A stretch of 46,115 nt of DNA from NCBI GenBank assembly GCA_013823325.1, contig PNLY01000038.1, forward strand, positions 1 through 46,115, written 5' to 3'. The stretch is from Methylobacterium sp. GTDB taxonomy: Bacteria; Pseudomonadota; Alphaproteobacteria; Rhizobiales; Beijerinckiaceae. The notes below the pieces were generated by a model. The model saw only the letters and a program-made list of their open reading frames with translations, made no database searches and had not been told where the DNA came from. Made by a program: the position numbers and the translations under genes. Below are positions 7,519-17,967 of this stretch, one piece after another; positions within the stretch are counted from its first letter, which is position 1; each line of letters opens with the position of its first letter.

Positions 7519-7753
7519 ATCGTCGCGCGGCCGAACGGAGATGATCTGCCCTATCGTTATCGCATCGGACTTTTCCGAAGGGTGGATTCGACTTTTCGGC
7601 CCGGTGCTATAGCGCGGGGCCGGCGATTTCGGCCGAAAAATCCGCGACTTCCCCGGTTTCTCGGTGGTCCTGGAAACCGGATGGCAAGATTCCCCTGCCA
7701 AGGTCCGCCGTCAGCGTGCCGCTACAGGTCCCGTCTTGCCGACACACGTGAAG
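7519..7753. other. Intergenic region before the GGDEF-EAL gene
   Basis: This 235-base gap must hold the end of the Anbu operon transcript and the promoter of the next gene. A short GGCCG/CGGCC inverted repeat (around 7619-7635) lies in it, but there is no T-run to make it a clear terminator. No confident promoter is visible. Confidence 0.45.
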
Positions 7754-9940
<2,187 letters not shown>

Positions 9941-9950
9941 GCGGCAGAAC

Positions 9951-10547
9951 TCAGAAGAAACTGGCCAGCCAGCTCACCAGCGCATAGGCGAAGCCGGCCG
10001 ACAGAGCGAGGCCGGCAACGCCGACCACGGCCCCGGCGATGATCAGCACGCCATCGCGCTCGACCAGGCCGAGCCCGACCAGGCAGACCGCGAGCCCGAG
10101 CGGGATCTGGCCGATGAAGGGCGCCGCCACGATCAGCCCGAGCGCCAGGAACAGCAGCACCGCACCGAGAACCGGCAGCGCGAAGGGCCCGCCCAGCATG
10201 GTCAGCCGCGGCTTCGAGAAGCGCTCGAGCCGGATCAAGGGCGGCAGGGCGCGCTCGACGGCACGCGCCAGATCCGCTTGGGCGATGCTGCGGTCGAGCA
10301 GCCTGTGCGGCAGCCAAGGCGTCGCCCGCGCCATCAGCATCTGCGCGGCGACGAAGGCGAGCACCAGGCCGCAGACCAGCGGGATCGGCGGCGGCATCGG
10401 CAGGCAGTTCGGCAAACCGAGCAGCACGACGAGCAGCGCATAGGCCCGGTCGCGCAGGGCCGCGACGATATCGCGAATGGCGACGCGCGGGCCCGGCAGA
10501 TGAGCGAGCGCGATCAGCAGTCCGGAAGTGCGCAAGGGGGAGGACAA
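9951..10547 (-). CDS. exoD: ExoD-family exopolysaccharide synthesis membrane protein
   Basis: This 198-residue integral membrane protein matches the ExoD family. It has the conserved ALLVVLLGLPNCLPMPPPIP stretch, several hydrophobic segments and a C-terminal helix pair. ExoD affects exopolysaccharide production and nodule invasion in rhizobia, but its mechanism is unclear. The start at 10547 is a TTG and is uncertain; a second TTG at 10535 is possible, and no ATG lies near. It ends 10 bases from the GGDEF-EAL stop, so the two genes are convergent. Confidence 0.86.
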   Translation of the reverse strand: MSSPLRTSGLLIALAHLPGPRVAIRDIVAALRDRAYALLVVLLGLPNCLPMPPPIPLVCGLVLAFVAAQMLMARATPWLPHRLLDRSIAQADLARAVERALPPLIRLERFSKPRLTMLGGPFALPVLGAVLLFLALGLIVAAPFIGQIPLGLAVCLVGLGLVERDGVLIIAGAVVGVAGLALSAGFAYALVSWLASFF

Positions 10548-10628
10548 GCAGGCTCGCCAGGCGATGAGCAGGGCCTGCGGCCTAGCATGCCCCGCTGCGC
10601 GCCAACAACCCCACCGGCTGCATGCCCG

Positions 10629-10898
10629 TCAGTGCAAGGTCAGCACGCCGTTCACATTGACGATCTCAGCCGGGCGGATGAGCTGCGAATGCGCCACCGT
10701 GATCGAGTGCAGCGGACCATCGAGCTCGCGTCGCCAGAAATCGAGGAATTTGTGGAGCTCGGGAAAGCGCGGGGCGAGGTCGTATTCCTGCCAGACGTAA
10801 GCCTGCAGGAAGTCCGGATGATCCGGCATGCGATAGAGGATCCTGGCAGTCGTCAGCCCGTAACCTGCCAGTTGGCGGAGGAAATCCTGCGAGACCAT
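10629..10898 (-). CDS. usg: Usg-family protein
   Basis: This 89-residue protein matches the Usg family of alphaproteobacteria. It starts MVSQDFLRQLAGYGLTTARI and contains LYRMPDHPDFLQAYVWQEYD and FWRRELDGPLHSITVAHSQL. Usg is a small conserved protein first noted near trp genes; its biochemical role is not established. ATG 10898 has GGAGCG about 9 bases upstream. No trp gene lies in this window. Confidence 0.88.
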   Translation of the reverse strand: MVSQDFLRQLAGYGLTTARILYRMPDHPDFLQAYVWQEYDLAPRFPELHKFLDFWRRELDGPLHSITVAHSQLIRPAEIVNVNGVLTLH

Positions 10899-11050
10899 GA
10901 CCGATACGCTCCTTGATCGAAGAAGACGATGAGCCGGCTGCCTTCAGGCTGCGCCGCGATGGTTAACAAATGCTTGCAGGAATTCTGCCAACTGCCACAC
11001 TCATGACGTGCATCGGCACCGTCTGATTATTCGGCGGGAGAGGCGTTGGC

Positions 11051-11794
11051 GTGGCGTGGGGGGTCGCGGGGCGTTGGGGTCTGCTCGCGCGCGGTTTCGG
11101 CGCGGCGGTCGCGCTCGCCTCCTCGCCCGCGAAAGCCGATCCGGCCCTGATGGAGCGCAGCCCACTCTCGCTGGCGATCTTCGGCTCGCTCGAAGCCGAT
11201 GCCAGCAAGACCTATGGCTCGGTCGGGCTGAAATGGGCGTTCGGCGACAGCGGCGGGCTCGACGCCAGCGGCTTCCGTCTCGGCCTGAAATGGGGCGCGA
11301 GCGTCGAGCCAGCCCGGCGCAGGCCGACGCAGGGGCACCTCTACAGGACCGAGTTCAACGCCCTGCTCGGCTATGAATGGCGGATCGACGATACGTTCCT
11401 GACGCTCTCGGCCGGCCCCGAGATCGAGGCCCGCTATAGGGAGACCCGCGACGAGCGCAGTTTCGAGCAGCGCGGCTCGCTGCGCCTGCAGGCCGACCTC
11501 TGGTCGAAGCCGGCCGAGAACTGGCTGCTGCAGGCCAACGCCTATGCGGTCCCGGCCGATCGCGGCCGTTACTGGGGACGCCTCGCCGGAGGCTGGCGGC
11601 TGATCGACGAACTCTATCTCGGCCCCGAGATCGAGAGCTATCGCGAGCGCGACTATCACAAGCTGCGGCTCGGCCTGCATCTCACCGGCCTGCACCTGTT
11701 CGGCCTCGACTGGCGCCTGGCCGGCGGCATCCAGAAGACGAGCGACGAGAAGGCTGGCGCCTATCTCACGCTCGGCCTGCTCTGGAAGCGGTGA
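11051..11794 (+). CDS. bcsS: Cellulose biosynthesis protein BcsS (outer-membrane beta-barrel type)
   Basis: The 247-residue protein has an N-terminal signal sequence, probably cleaved after AKA (about residue 29), followed by alternating beta-strands rich in aromatic and charged residues. It ends in the strand AYLTLGLLWKR, an outer-membrane barrel-like ending. SLAIFGSLEADASKTYGSVGLKW and the overall pattern match BcsS, which is linked to cellulose secretion in Hyphomicrobiales. The GTG start at 11051 follows GGGAGAGG (11037-11044). No cellulose synthase genes are present in the window. The c-di-GMP enzyme 1.1 kb away may be functionally related (inference). Confidence 0.8.
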   Translation: MAWGVAGRWGLLARGFGAAVALASSPAKADPALMERSPLSLAIFGSLEADASKTYGSVGLKWAFGDSGGLDASGFRLGLKWGASVEPARRRPTQGHLYRTEFNALLGYEWRIDDTFLTLSAGPEIEARYRETRDERSFEQRGSLRLQADLWSKPAENWLLQANAYAVPADRGRYWGRLAGGWRLIDELYLGPEIESYRERDYHKLRLGLHLTGLHLFGLDWRLAGGIQKTSDEKAGAYLTLGLLWKR

Positions 11795-11798
11795 GCGC

Positions 11799-13412
11799 TC
11801 AGCGCGGCCCCTGCCCCGTCAAGGCTCGCAGTGCTTCCGGCGTATCGATGTCGAGTGCGATGGCGGGATCGTCGAGCGCGATCTCCTCGACCGCGTCGCC
11901 AGCGGCATCGAGGAGGCGGCGCGCACCCTGGTCGCCGTCGAGCTTGGCCACCTCAGGAAAGAGCTTTCGCGCCAGCAATACCGGATTGCCGCGCTGGCCG
12001 AGCAGGGTCGGCGCCACGGCGAGCGCCTCCGGTCGATCGGCGAAGGCCTGGGCCAGCCGGTCGATCACCCCCGCGGTGACGTTCGGCATGTCGCCGAGCG
12101 AGACGACGACGCCGGGCACCTCCTTCGGCAGCGCCGCGAGTCCGGCCTTGAGCGAGCCGGCGAGCCCATCTGCGAAGGCGGGGTTGTGCACGAGGGTGAC
12201 ATCGAGCCCGGCGAGCACGGCCCGGACCTCGTCCTGCTGATGGCCGGTGACGACGATCACCGGCGCCGCGCGCGAGGCGATCTGCGCCTCGACGGCGTGG
12301 CGCACCAACGGCTTGCCGCGCACCTCCTGCAGCAGCTTGTTCCCGGCGCCCATCCGGGTCGAACGTCCGGCGGCCAGGACGATGCCGGCGACGGGCGCGG
12401 CCTCGCCATGGCCGGGCGCGCGCGGCTGCGGCCGCGACACGATCTCCATCAGCAGGCCGCCGACGCCCATCTTCTGAATCTCGGCGCGCGTCACCGGCAC
12501 CTTGGCGAGGCTGCGCTGCAGCACCCAGTCGAAGCCGTTCTCCTTGGGCGAGCGGGCGCAGCCCGGCGCGCCGATCACCGGCTTGCCGTCGAGCGTGCCC
12601 AGCATCAGCAGGTTGCCGGGATCCACCGGCATGCCGAGATGCTCGACCGTGCCGCCGGCCTCGACCAGTGCCTTCGGCACGACGTCGCGGCGGTCGGTGA
12701 TGGCGGAGGCGCCGAAGACGACGACGAGCTCGGCCGGCCCGGCAACCGCCTCGCGGATCGCCTGCGCCAGCGGCGGGCTCTCATGCGGAACGCGGGCATC
12801 GCGCTCGATCTCCGCCCGTGCGGGCTCGAGCCGCTCGGCCATGGTGCGCAAGGTCTTGTCGACGACGCTGGTCTTCAGCCCAGGCAGCAATGTCGAAACC
12901 ACGGCGACCGATTTCAGTTTGTATTCGGCGATCGCGATCGGCTTGTCGGCGCCGAGCCGGTCGAGCGCCTCGGCGATGCGCTTCTCCGGCACGGCATAGG
13001 GGATGATCTTGACCGTCCCGACCATCTCGCCGGCGACGACCGGCTTCAGCGCCGGCAGGGTCGCGACCGTGATCGCCTCGTCGACGGCGTTCAGCTCATC
13101 GATCACGCCGGCATCGATCTGCAAGACGCCCGGCGCCGCGGCGAACAGGTTGACCCGGCCGGTGAACGGCGCCTCGGTGACCACCGCCCGGCCCGCCAGC
13201 GCCCGTGCCAGTTGCTCGGCAGCGGCGTTCTCGTCGATGTCGCCGGCCTCCAGTTGCACCGCGACGATGTCGGTGAGGCCCGCCGCAGCGAGCTTGCGCA
13301 CATCGTCCTCGCCGATCGTCGCGCCCTTGCGCACGATCGCCTCGCCGGCACGCACGGTATGGGCTGCAACCGCGCCGGCGGCTTCAGCAATGGCAATGGG
13401 GCCGAACTTCAT
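11799..13412 (-). CDS. Molybdopterin-binding / MobA-like nucleotidyltransferase fusion protein
   Basis: This 537-residue two-domain protein serves molybdenum cofactor maturation. Residues 1 to about 335 form a MoeA/CinA-type molybdopterin-binding module, with VVVFGASAITDRRDVVP and GMPVDPGNLLMLG. Residues from about 340 form a MobA/MocA-like nucleotidyltransferase with the signature LAAGRSTRMGAGNKLL and a metal-binding SLGDMPNV segment. Such fusions occur with xanthine dehydrogenase/CO dehydrogenase maturation genes and probably make the cytosine dinucleotide form of the cofactor. ATG 13412 follows GAGGGA. It starts 13 bases after the XdhC C-domain gene, the last gene of a compact minus-strand run. 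Confidence 0.9.
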   Translation of the reverse strand: MKFGPIAIAEAAGAVAAHTVRAGEAIVRKGATIGEDDVRKLAAAGLTDIVAVQLEAGDIDENAAAEQLARALAGRAVVTEAPFTGRVNLFAAAPGVLQIDAGVIDELNAVDEAITVATLPALKPVVAGEMVGTVKIIPYAVPEKRIAEALDRLGADKPIAIAEYKLKSVAVVSTLLPGLKTSVVDKTLRTMAERLEPARAEIERDARVPHESPPLAQAIREAVAGPAELVVVFGASAITDRRDVVPKALVEAGGTVEHLGMPVDPGNLLMLGTLDGKPVIGAPGCARSPKENGFDWVLQRSLAKVPVTRAEIQKMGVGGLLMEIVSRPQPRAPGHGEAAPVAGIVLAAGRSTRMGAGNKLLQEVRGKPLVRHAVEAQIASRAAPVIVVTGHQQDEVRAVLAGLDVTLVHNPAFADGLAGSLKAGLAALPKEVPGVVVSLGDMPNVTAGVIDRLAQAFADRPEALAVAPTLLGQRGNPVLLARKLFPEVAKLDGDQGARRLLDAAGDAVEEIALDDPAIALDIDTPEALRALTGQGPR

Positions 13413-13425
13413 ATGACGTTGTCCC

Positions 13426-14118
13426 TCAAGCGGACTTGCGGCGCGGGCCACGCAGGGCCTGCACGATCTCGCCGAGAATGGCGAGCGCGATCTCGGCCGG
13501 CGAGACCGCGCCGATGTCGAGCCCGATCGGCGCATGGATGCGCTGCACATCGGCCTCGCCGAAGCCGGCCGCGGCGAGCCGCTCCAGCCGCTTGCCATGC
13601 GTCTTCCGGCTGCCGAGCGCGCCGATATAGAAGCAGTTGGAGCGCAGCGCCGCCTGCAAGGCCGGATCGTCGATTTTCGGATCATGCGTCAGCGCGACGA
13701 AGGCGGTGTAGCCGTCGAACGGCACGCTCTGCAGCGCCTCCTCCGGCCATTGCGCCAGCAAGGTCACCTCCGGGAAGCGCTCCGGCGTGGCGAAGGCGGT
13801 GCGCGGATCGATTACCGTGATGTCGAGATCGAGGAGCTTCGCCATCGGCGCCAGCGCCTGCGAGATATGGACGGCGCCGGTGACGACGATGCGCGGCGGC
13901 GGGGCCTGAACGGTGAGGAAATAGGTCTTGCCGTCGACTTCGACGTTGCCGCTCTTGCCGCCGCGCAACTGCTTGTCCAGCGCCTCGGCCAGCGCATCGC
14001 CGGCAAGATCGGCCTCCTTGACCAGCCGCTGCTCGCCCGAGCCGAGATCGGTCACCAGCACCGTCGCGCGGCGGGCGGCGCGCTCGCTGTTGAGCGTTGA
14101 GAGAAGCGAGAGATCCAC
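13426..14118 (-). CDS. XdhC-family protein, C-terminal (Rossmann) domain gene
   Basis: XdhC proteins bind the molybdenum cofactor and help sulfurate and insert it into xanthine dehydrogenase-type enzymes. This 230-residue protein has a Rossmann-like core: RIVVTGAVHISQALAPMAKLL (a nucleotide or cofactor loop), DPRTAFATPERFP, then YIGALGSRKTHGKRLERL and IGLDIGAVSPAEIALAILGEI. The N-terminal CoxI-type domain found in full-length XdhC is only weakly represented; its counterpart is the separate gene at 14768-15094. A GTG at 14118 is the likely start. It lies four bases after the LysE-family stop, so the genes are probably co-transcribed. Confidence 0.9.
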   Translation of the reverse strand: MDLSLLSTLNSERAARRATVLVTDLGSGEQRLVKEADLAGDALAEALDKQLRGGKSGNVEVDGKTYFLTVQAPPPRIVVTGAVHISQALAPMAKLLDLDITVIDPRTAFATPERFPEVTLLAQWPEEALQSVPFDGYTAFVALTHDPKIDDPALQAALRSNCFYIGALGSRKTHGKRLERLAAAGFGEADVQRIHAPIGLDIGAVSPAEIALAILGEIVQALRGPRRKSA

Positions 14119-14122
14119 AGGT

Positions 14123-14755
14123 TCAGCCCTTGTCGGTGGCGAGCTTGAGGCCGAGCCCGATCATCAGCGAGCCGCCGAGCCAGCGCCCGAGGGCAAAGCC
14201 GGCACGGCTCGCCTTCATCGTCTTCATCACCAGGCTGGCAGCGAGGACGGTGATCAGATCGGCCGAGGAGAAGGCGAAGTTGACGATCGTGCCGAGGATC
14301 AGGAACTGCGCCCAGACAGGCAAGGCCGCAGCGGGATCGACGAACTGCGGCAGGAGCGCGATGAAGAACAGCGCGACCTTCGGGTTCAGCACCTCGACGA
14401 TGAAGGAATCGACCAGCGCGCGCTTGACCGTCTTGGCCGGCGCCACCGCCTGCATCTGGCCGCCGCCCAGCCTGGAGCGGATCATGCCGATGCCGAGCCA
14501 GACCAGATAGAGCGCGCCGACGATCTTCACCGCGAGATAGAGTTCGGGCACGTGCTTGAACACCGCCGACAGGCCGAAGGCCGCGGCGACGACATGGACA
14601 TAGCAGCCGAGATGGATGCCCAGCATCGCCATCAGCCCGGCCTTGCGGCCATGGGCGATGGTCTGCGCCGCCGTATAGAGCAGCGCCGGACCGGGGAAAT
14701 AGGCGATGACCAGCGTCACCGTCGCGAAGGCGAGGAGCGTTTCCCAGGACGGCAT
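14123..14755 (-). CDS. LysE/RhtB-family amino acid exporter
   Basis: This 210-residue inner-membrane protein has about six hydrophobic segments. It begins with the LysE/RhtB pattern LLAFATVTLVIAYFPGPALLYTAAQ, followed by GLMAMLGIHLGCYVHVVAAAFGL, and has an FIVEVLNPKVALFFIALLPQFV stretch. Family members export amino acids or related small molecules. ATG 14755 follows GAGGGAA. It sits 12 bases after the XdhC N-domain gene and four bases before the XdhC C-domain gene, so it lies inside the cofactor-maturation run. Why an exporter sits there is unknown, and the substrate cannot be told from sequence. Confidence 0.92.
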   Translation of the reverse strand: MPSWETLLAFATVTLVIAYFPGPALLYTAAQTIAHGRKAGLMAMLGIHLGCYVHVVAAAFGLSAVFKHVPELYLAVKIVGALYLVWLGIGMIRSRLGGGQMQAVAPAKTVKRALVDSFIVEVLNPKVALFFIALLPQFVDPAAALPVWAQFLILGTIVNFAFSSADLITVLAASLVMKTMKASRAGFALGRWLGGSLMIGLGLKLATDKG

Positions 14756-14767
14756 CGATAGATTCCC

Positions 14768-15094
14768 TCAGGCCCTGACCGGCTCGACATAGACCTTGAT
14801 CCGGCCGCCGCAGGAGAGGCCGACCTGCCAGGCGGTCTCGTCGGCGACGCCGAACTCCAGCGTGCGCGGCTTGCCGTCGGCGATGACGTCGCCGGCTTCG
14901 GCGACGACCGCGCCTTCGACGCAGCCGCCCGAGACCGAGCCGAGGAAATTGCCGTCGCCGTCGATGACGAGATGCGAGCCGACCGGACGCGGGGCCGAGC
15001 CCCAGGTCTCGACCACGGTGGCGAGCGCGACGCCGCGCCCGGCCTTGGCCCAAGCCTCGGCAGTCGCGAGGATGTCGGTGTCGGTGCTGATCAT
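14768..15094 (-). CDS. XdhC/CoxI-type N-terminal domain protein
   Basis: This 108-residue protein is the isolated XdhC_CoxI domain. It carries ATVVETWGSAPRPVGSHLVI, GSVSGGCVEGAVV and VGLSCGGRIKVYVE, the standard N-terminal part of XdhC/CoxF-type maturation factors. Together with the C-terminal domain gene at 13426-14118 it makes up a complete XdhC, but the LysE-family gene separates the two. ATG 15094 (MISTDTD) is chosen because a longer frame reaches into the palindromic repeat. Likely role: cofactor handling for the CoxSML enzyme encoded upstream. Confidence 0.9.
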   Translation of the reverse strand: MISTDTDILATAEAWAKAGRGVALATVVETWGSAPRPVGSHLVIDGDGNFLGSVSGGCVEGAVVAEAGDVIADGKPRTLEFGVADETAWQVGLSCGGRIKVYVEPVRA

Positions 15095-15130
15095 GGCGCG
15101 ACCTCGTGAAACGAGCGGATGGCCGCTTCC

Positions 15131-15216
15131 GTCATTGCGAGCGCAGCGAAGCAATCCAGGAGCGGCCGAGCTCTACGACTCCTGGATTGCTTCGTCGCTA
15201 TGCTCCTCGCAATGAC
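15131..15216. repeat. Palindromic intergenic repeat, copy 1 (GTCATTGCGAGC family)
   Basis: Arms of about 33 bases, starting GTCATTGCGAGCGCAGCGAA and ending TCGCAATGAC, form a long imperfect hairpin. The inner part of each arm is CAATCCAGG/CCTGGATTG. The same element occurs at 24725-24807 and 35364-35450. This copy lies between two same-direction genes (CoxE-like and XdhC N-domain), where it could affect transcript stability or act as a partial terminator. Confidence 0.9.
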
Positions 15217-15246
15217 GTTGGAGCCATCGACAAAACAGATCATGCC

Positions 15247-16446
15247 TCAACTCGCCTTCTTCAACCATAGCCGCGGATCGGTGACCTGCCGTGCGTCGGA
15301 CGACAGCGCGGCGCAGAGATCGGCCATCGCCGCAAGATTGTGGATCGGCCGGAACTGGTCGACATGCGGCAGCATCGCGCGGATGCCGCTGGCGCGCGCC
15401 TCGAAGGCGTCATAGCGCAGCAGCGGGTTGAGCCAGGTCAGTTGCCGGCAGGAGCGGTGCAGCCGGTCCATCTCGAAGGAGAGATCGGGCCCAAGGTGTC
15501 GCTCCAGCCCGTCGGTGAAGAGCAGCACCACCGCCCCGCCCGCCAGCACCCGACGTGACCAGACCCGGTTGAAGGCGTGCAGCGCCGAGGCGATCCGCGT
15601 GCCGCCTTCCCAGTCCGGCGCCGCCTTGCCGGCGAGCGCCAGCGCCTCGTCGGGATCGCGGGCGCGCAGCATGCGCGTGACATTGGTCAGGCGGGTGCCG
15701 AAGAGGAAGGAATGCACACGCCGGCGCTGTTCGGTGACCGCATGCAGGAAATGCAGGAAGATGCGCGAATACTCGGCCATCGAGCCGGAGATGTCGACGA
15801 GCGCGACGACAGGCGGATGGACCTCGGCGCGCTCGCGAAAGGCGAGATCGATCGAGGCGCCTCCGCCCCTGAGCGAGCGGCGGAAGGTCCGGCGCGGATC
15901 GATCCGCGCCCCGACATGGGCGGGCTGGAAGCGCCGCGTCGGCACAGCATCATCTGGCAACCGCAGCTCTGCGATCAGCTGACGCGCCTTGGCGATCTCG
16001 GCGGCGCTCATCTGGGCGAAATCGCGCGATTTCAGCGTCTCGCGCTCGGAGACGGTGAGCCGCGCGCTGAGCTCGGTCAATTCGACCGGGGGCTCCTCCT
16101 CGCGCGGCGGCGGAGTGAAGGCCTCGGCGACGCGCAAGGCTCCCGCCTCCGGCTTCTGCGGCTCGCTATCGACCCGCGGCGTCACCGGCGACATCTGCGC
16201 CATCAGTTTCTCGATCAGCCCGCGCCGGCGCCAGAACAAGCGGAAGGCCTGATCATAGACCGCCGTGTCCTCATGCTTCTTCACGAAGATCGCATGTAGC
16301 GCCCAATAGACGTCGTCACGGCCGCCGAGCGCCCCGTCGGCCAGCGCCTCGACCGCCTCGACCACGGCGCCCGGCCCGACGCGCAGGCCGGCGGCCCGCA
16401 GGGCGCGGGCGAAATAGGCGACGTTCTCGGGCAGCTTGCCGGTCAA
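15247..16446 (-). CDS. coxE: CoxE-like VWA-domain protein
   Basis: This 399-residue protein is related to CoxE, a von Willebrand A-domain partner of the MoxR-type ATPase CoxD in maturing CO dehydrogenase-type enzymes. A proline-rich linker follows an N-terminal helical domain. The VWA domain contains the MIDAS motif VDISGSM and the later acidic LLFTDGLERH. The start is placed at TTG 16446, which overlaps the stop of the preceding NTF2-fold gene (GCTTGACC) and gives MTGKLPENVAYF; the frame is open further upstream but that part is only the shadow of the other gene. The overlap implies translational coupling. TTG choice is moderately sure. Confidence 0.88.
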   Translation of the reverse strand: MTGKLPENVAYFARALRAAGLRVGPGAVVEAVEALADGALGGRDDVYWALHAIFVKKHEDTAVYDQAFRLFWRRRGLIEKLMAQMSPVTPRVDSEPQKPEAGALRVAEAFTPPPREEEPPVELTELSARLTVSERETLKSRDFAQMSAAEIAKARQLIAELRLPDDAVPTRRFQPAHVGARIDPRRTFRRSLRGGGASIDLAFRERAEVHPPVVALVDISGSMAEYSRIFLHFLHAVTEQRRRVHSFLFGTRLTNVTRMLRARDPDEALALAGKAAPDWEGGTRIASALHAFNRVWSRRVLAGGAVVLLFTDGLERHLGPDLSFEMDRLHRSCRQLTWLNPLLRYDAFEARASGIRAMLPHVDQFRPIHNLAAMADLCAALSSDARQVTDPRLWLKKAS

Positions 16447-16817
16447 GCGGCGGTCTCGGTCATGAACACCTTCTGGGCCACGACCCATTTGCCGTCGACC
16501 TTCAGGAAGGACAAAAGGTCGGTGAAATAGCGCGGCGGCATCTGGCACTTGACCTTGACCAGCGCCATGGACGGCCCGACCAGATCGATCGCCAGGATAT
16601 GATCGCCGCGCTCCAGCCCGGTCTCCTTCGGCGACTTGCGGCCCCGCACCGCTTCGAACCATTGCGCGCGCGGCACGACCTTGAGCTCGCCGTCCTGCGA
16701 CTGGGTCAGCGCGCTGGTCGGATGGAAGACCGAGGAGAGCTTCTCCACGTCGCCCTCGTAGAGCCCGTCGAGATAGACCTGTGTCGCCGCCTCGATCGCC
16801 TTGATGTCGTCGTTCAT
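16443..16817 (-). CDS. NTF2-fold (lumazine-binding-like/SnoaL-like) protein
   Basis: This 124-residue protein has an NTF2-like fold. IKAIEAATQVYLDGLYEGDVEKLSSVF forms the N-terminal helices, and FLKVDGKWVVAQKVF is the closing strands, as in the putative lumazine-binding family. No catalytic residues can be assigned. ATG 16817 follows GGGAG by seven bases. It lies between the MoxR ATPase and the CoxE-like protein, whose start overlaps its stop, so it probably belongs to the same maturation unit. Its role there is unknown. Confidence 0.82.
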   Translation of the reverse strand: MNDDIKAIEAATQVYLDGLYEGDVEKLSSVFHPTSALTQSQDGELKVVPRAQWFEAVRGRKSPKETGLERGDHILAIDLVGPSMALVKVKCQMPPRYFTDLLSFLKVDGKWVVAQKVFMTETAA

Positions 16818-16838
16818 CGCTTGCTCCCGCTGCACGTC

Positions 16839-16924
16839 ATGGTCGGCCTTGAGCCGACCATCTCGGAAACCAGTGTTCTCTCGTCATGAGATTCTCGGGT
16901 CTGCGCTTCGCTTCGCCCGAGAAT
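16839..16924. repeat. Pair of inverted repeats in the MoxR-NTF2 gap
   Basis: Two hairpins lie side by side. ATGGTCGGC (16839-16847) pairs with GCCGACCAT (16853-16861), and ATTCTCGGG (16891-16899) pairs with CCCGAGAAT (16916-16924). The GTCATGGTCGG and CCCGAGAATGAC words recur widely in intergenic regions of related bacteria as I know them. The block fills the 119-base gap between the MoxR stop and the NTF2-fold gene start, and may weaken expression of the genes downstream. Confidence 0.75.
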
Positions 16925-16936
16925 GACGGCGCGATT

Positions 16937-17854
16937 TCATCCCCGCGCCGCCTGCTTCGCCTGGTCGAGCAGTTCGCCGACCTTCGAGCCCTGCATCGCC
17001 TGGATATCGTCCTGGTATTTCAGCAGCGCGCCCAGCGTGTCGGAGACGATGGCCGGATCGAGCGCCACTGCGTCGAGCTCGACCAGCGCGCTCGCCCAGT
17101 CGAGCGTCTCGGCGACGCCCGGCGCCTTGAACAATTCCTCCTTGCGGATCGCCTGGACGAAGGCGACGACCTGCTTCGCCAGCTTGGCCGGCGCACCCGG
17201 CGCCTTCGCCTTGAGGATGGCGAGCTCGCGGGCGGCATCGGGGTAGCCGACCCAGTGATAGAGGCAGCGACGCTTCAGCGCGTCATGGATCTCGCGGGTG
17301 CGGTTCGAGGTCAGGATCACGATCGGCGGCTCGGCAGCCTTGATCGTGCCGAGCTCGGGGATCGTCACCTGCGCATCGGCCAGCACTTCGAGCAGGAAGG
17401 CCTCGAAGGCCTCGTCGGTGCGGTCGAGTTCGTCGATCAGCAGGATCGGCGCCCCGCCCTCCTGCGGCTCCAGCGCCTGCAGCAGCGGGCGCTTGACCAG
17501 ATAGCGCTCGGAGAACAGGTCGCTCTCCAGCCGGGCGCGGTCGCCGGCGACGCCGCCGGCCTCGGCGAGGCGGATCGCCATCATCTGGCCGGCATAGTTC
17601 CATTCATAGACGGCCGAGGCGAGGTCGAGCCCCTCATAGCATTGCAGGCGGATCAGCCGGCGCCCGAGCCCGCTTGCGAGCACCTTGGCGATCTCGGTCT
17701 TGCCGGTGCCGGCCTCGCCTTCCAGCAGCAGCGGCCGCTTCATCCGGAGCGCGAGGAAGAGCACGGTCGCCAGCGCCCGGTCGGCGACATAGCCCTGGGA
17801 TTGCAGCAGGGAGAGCGTGGCGTCGATCGAGGTCGGCGGTGAGGCGATAGTCAT
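16937..17854 (-). CDS. coxD: MoxR-family AAA+ ATPase (CoxD-like)
   Basis: This 305-residue AAA+ protein acts as an ATP-driven chaperone in maturing metal enzymes, usually paired with a VWA protein. It has Walker A GEAGTGKT (about 41-48), Walker B ILLIDELDR, sensor 1 ILTSNRTREIHDALKRRC and a C-terminal lid domain. CoxD in CO dehydrogenase clusters helps build the Cu/Mo active site in form I enzymes. Here the structural enzyme is form II, so the cofactor step served is uncertain. ATG 17854 gives MTIASPP. The CoxE-like partner is encoded two genes downstream. Confidence 0.92.
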   Translation of the reverse strand: MTIASPPTSIDATLSLLQSQGYVADRALATVLFLALRMKRPLLLEGEAGTGKTEIAKVLASGLGRRLIRLQCYEGLDLASAVYEWNYAGQMMAIRLAEAGGVAGDRARLESDLFSERYLVKRPLLQALEPQEGGAPILLIDELDRTDEAFEAFLLEVLADAQVTIPELGTIKAAEPPIVILTSNRTREIHDALKRRCLYHWVGYPDAARELAILKAKAPGAPAKLAKQVVAFVQAIRKEELFKAPGVAETLDWASALVELDAVALDPAIVSDTLGALLKYQDDIQAMQGSKVGELLDQAKQAARG

Positions 17855-17967
17855 GCGGTCCCGGTCTTGGCAGATGTCGCGGCGGTGCCAGCCTCACAAG
17901 GCCGGTTTGACCTGTCACGATCCTTAGTCCCTAACAGGCCGAAGGGATAGCGAGCGGAGAATCCGGC

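Noticed and set aside
12186..13820. Plus-strand 544-codon frame opposite the molybdopterin-binding fusion gene
   Set aside because: Antisense shadow: composition is Arg/Gly/Asp-rich without domains, while the minus strand encodes clear motifs.
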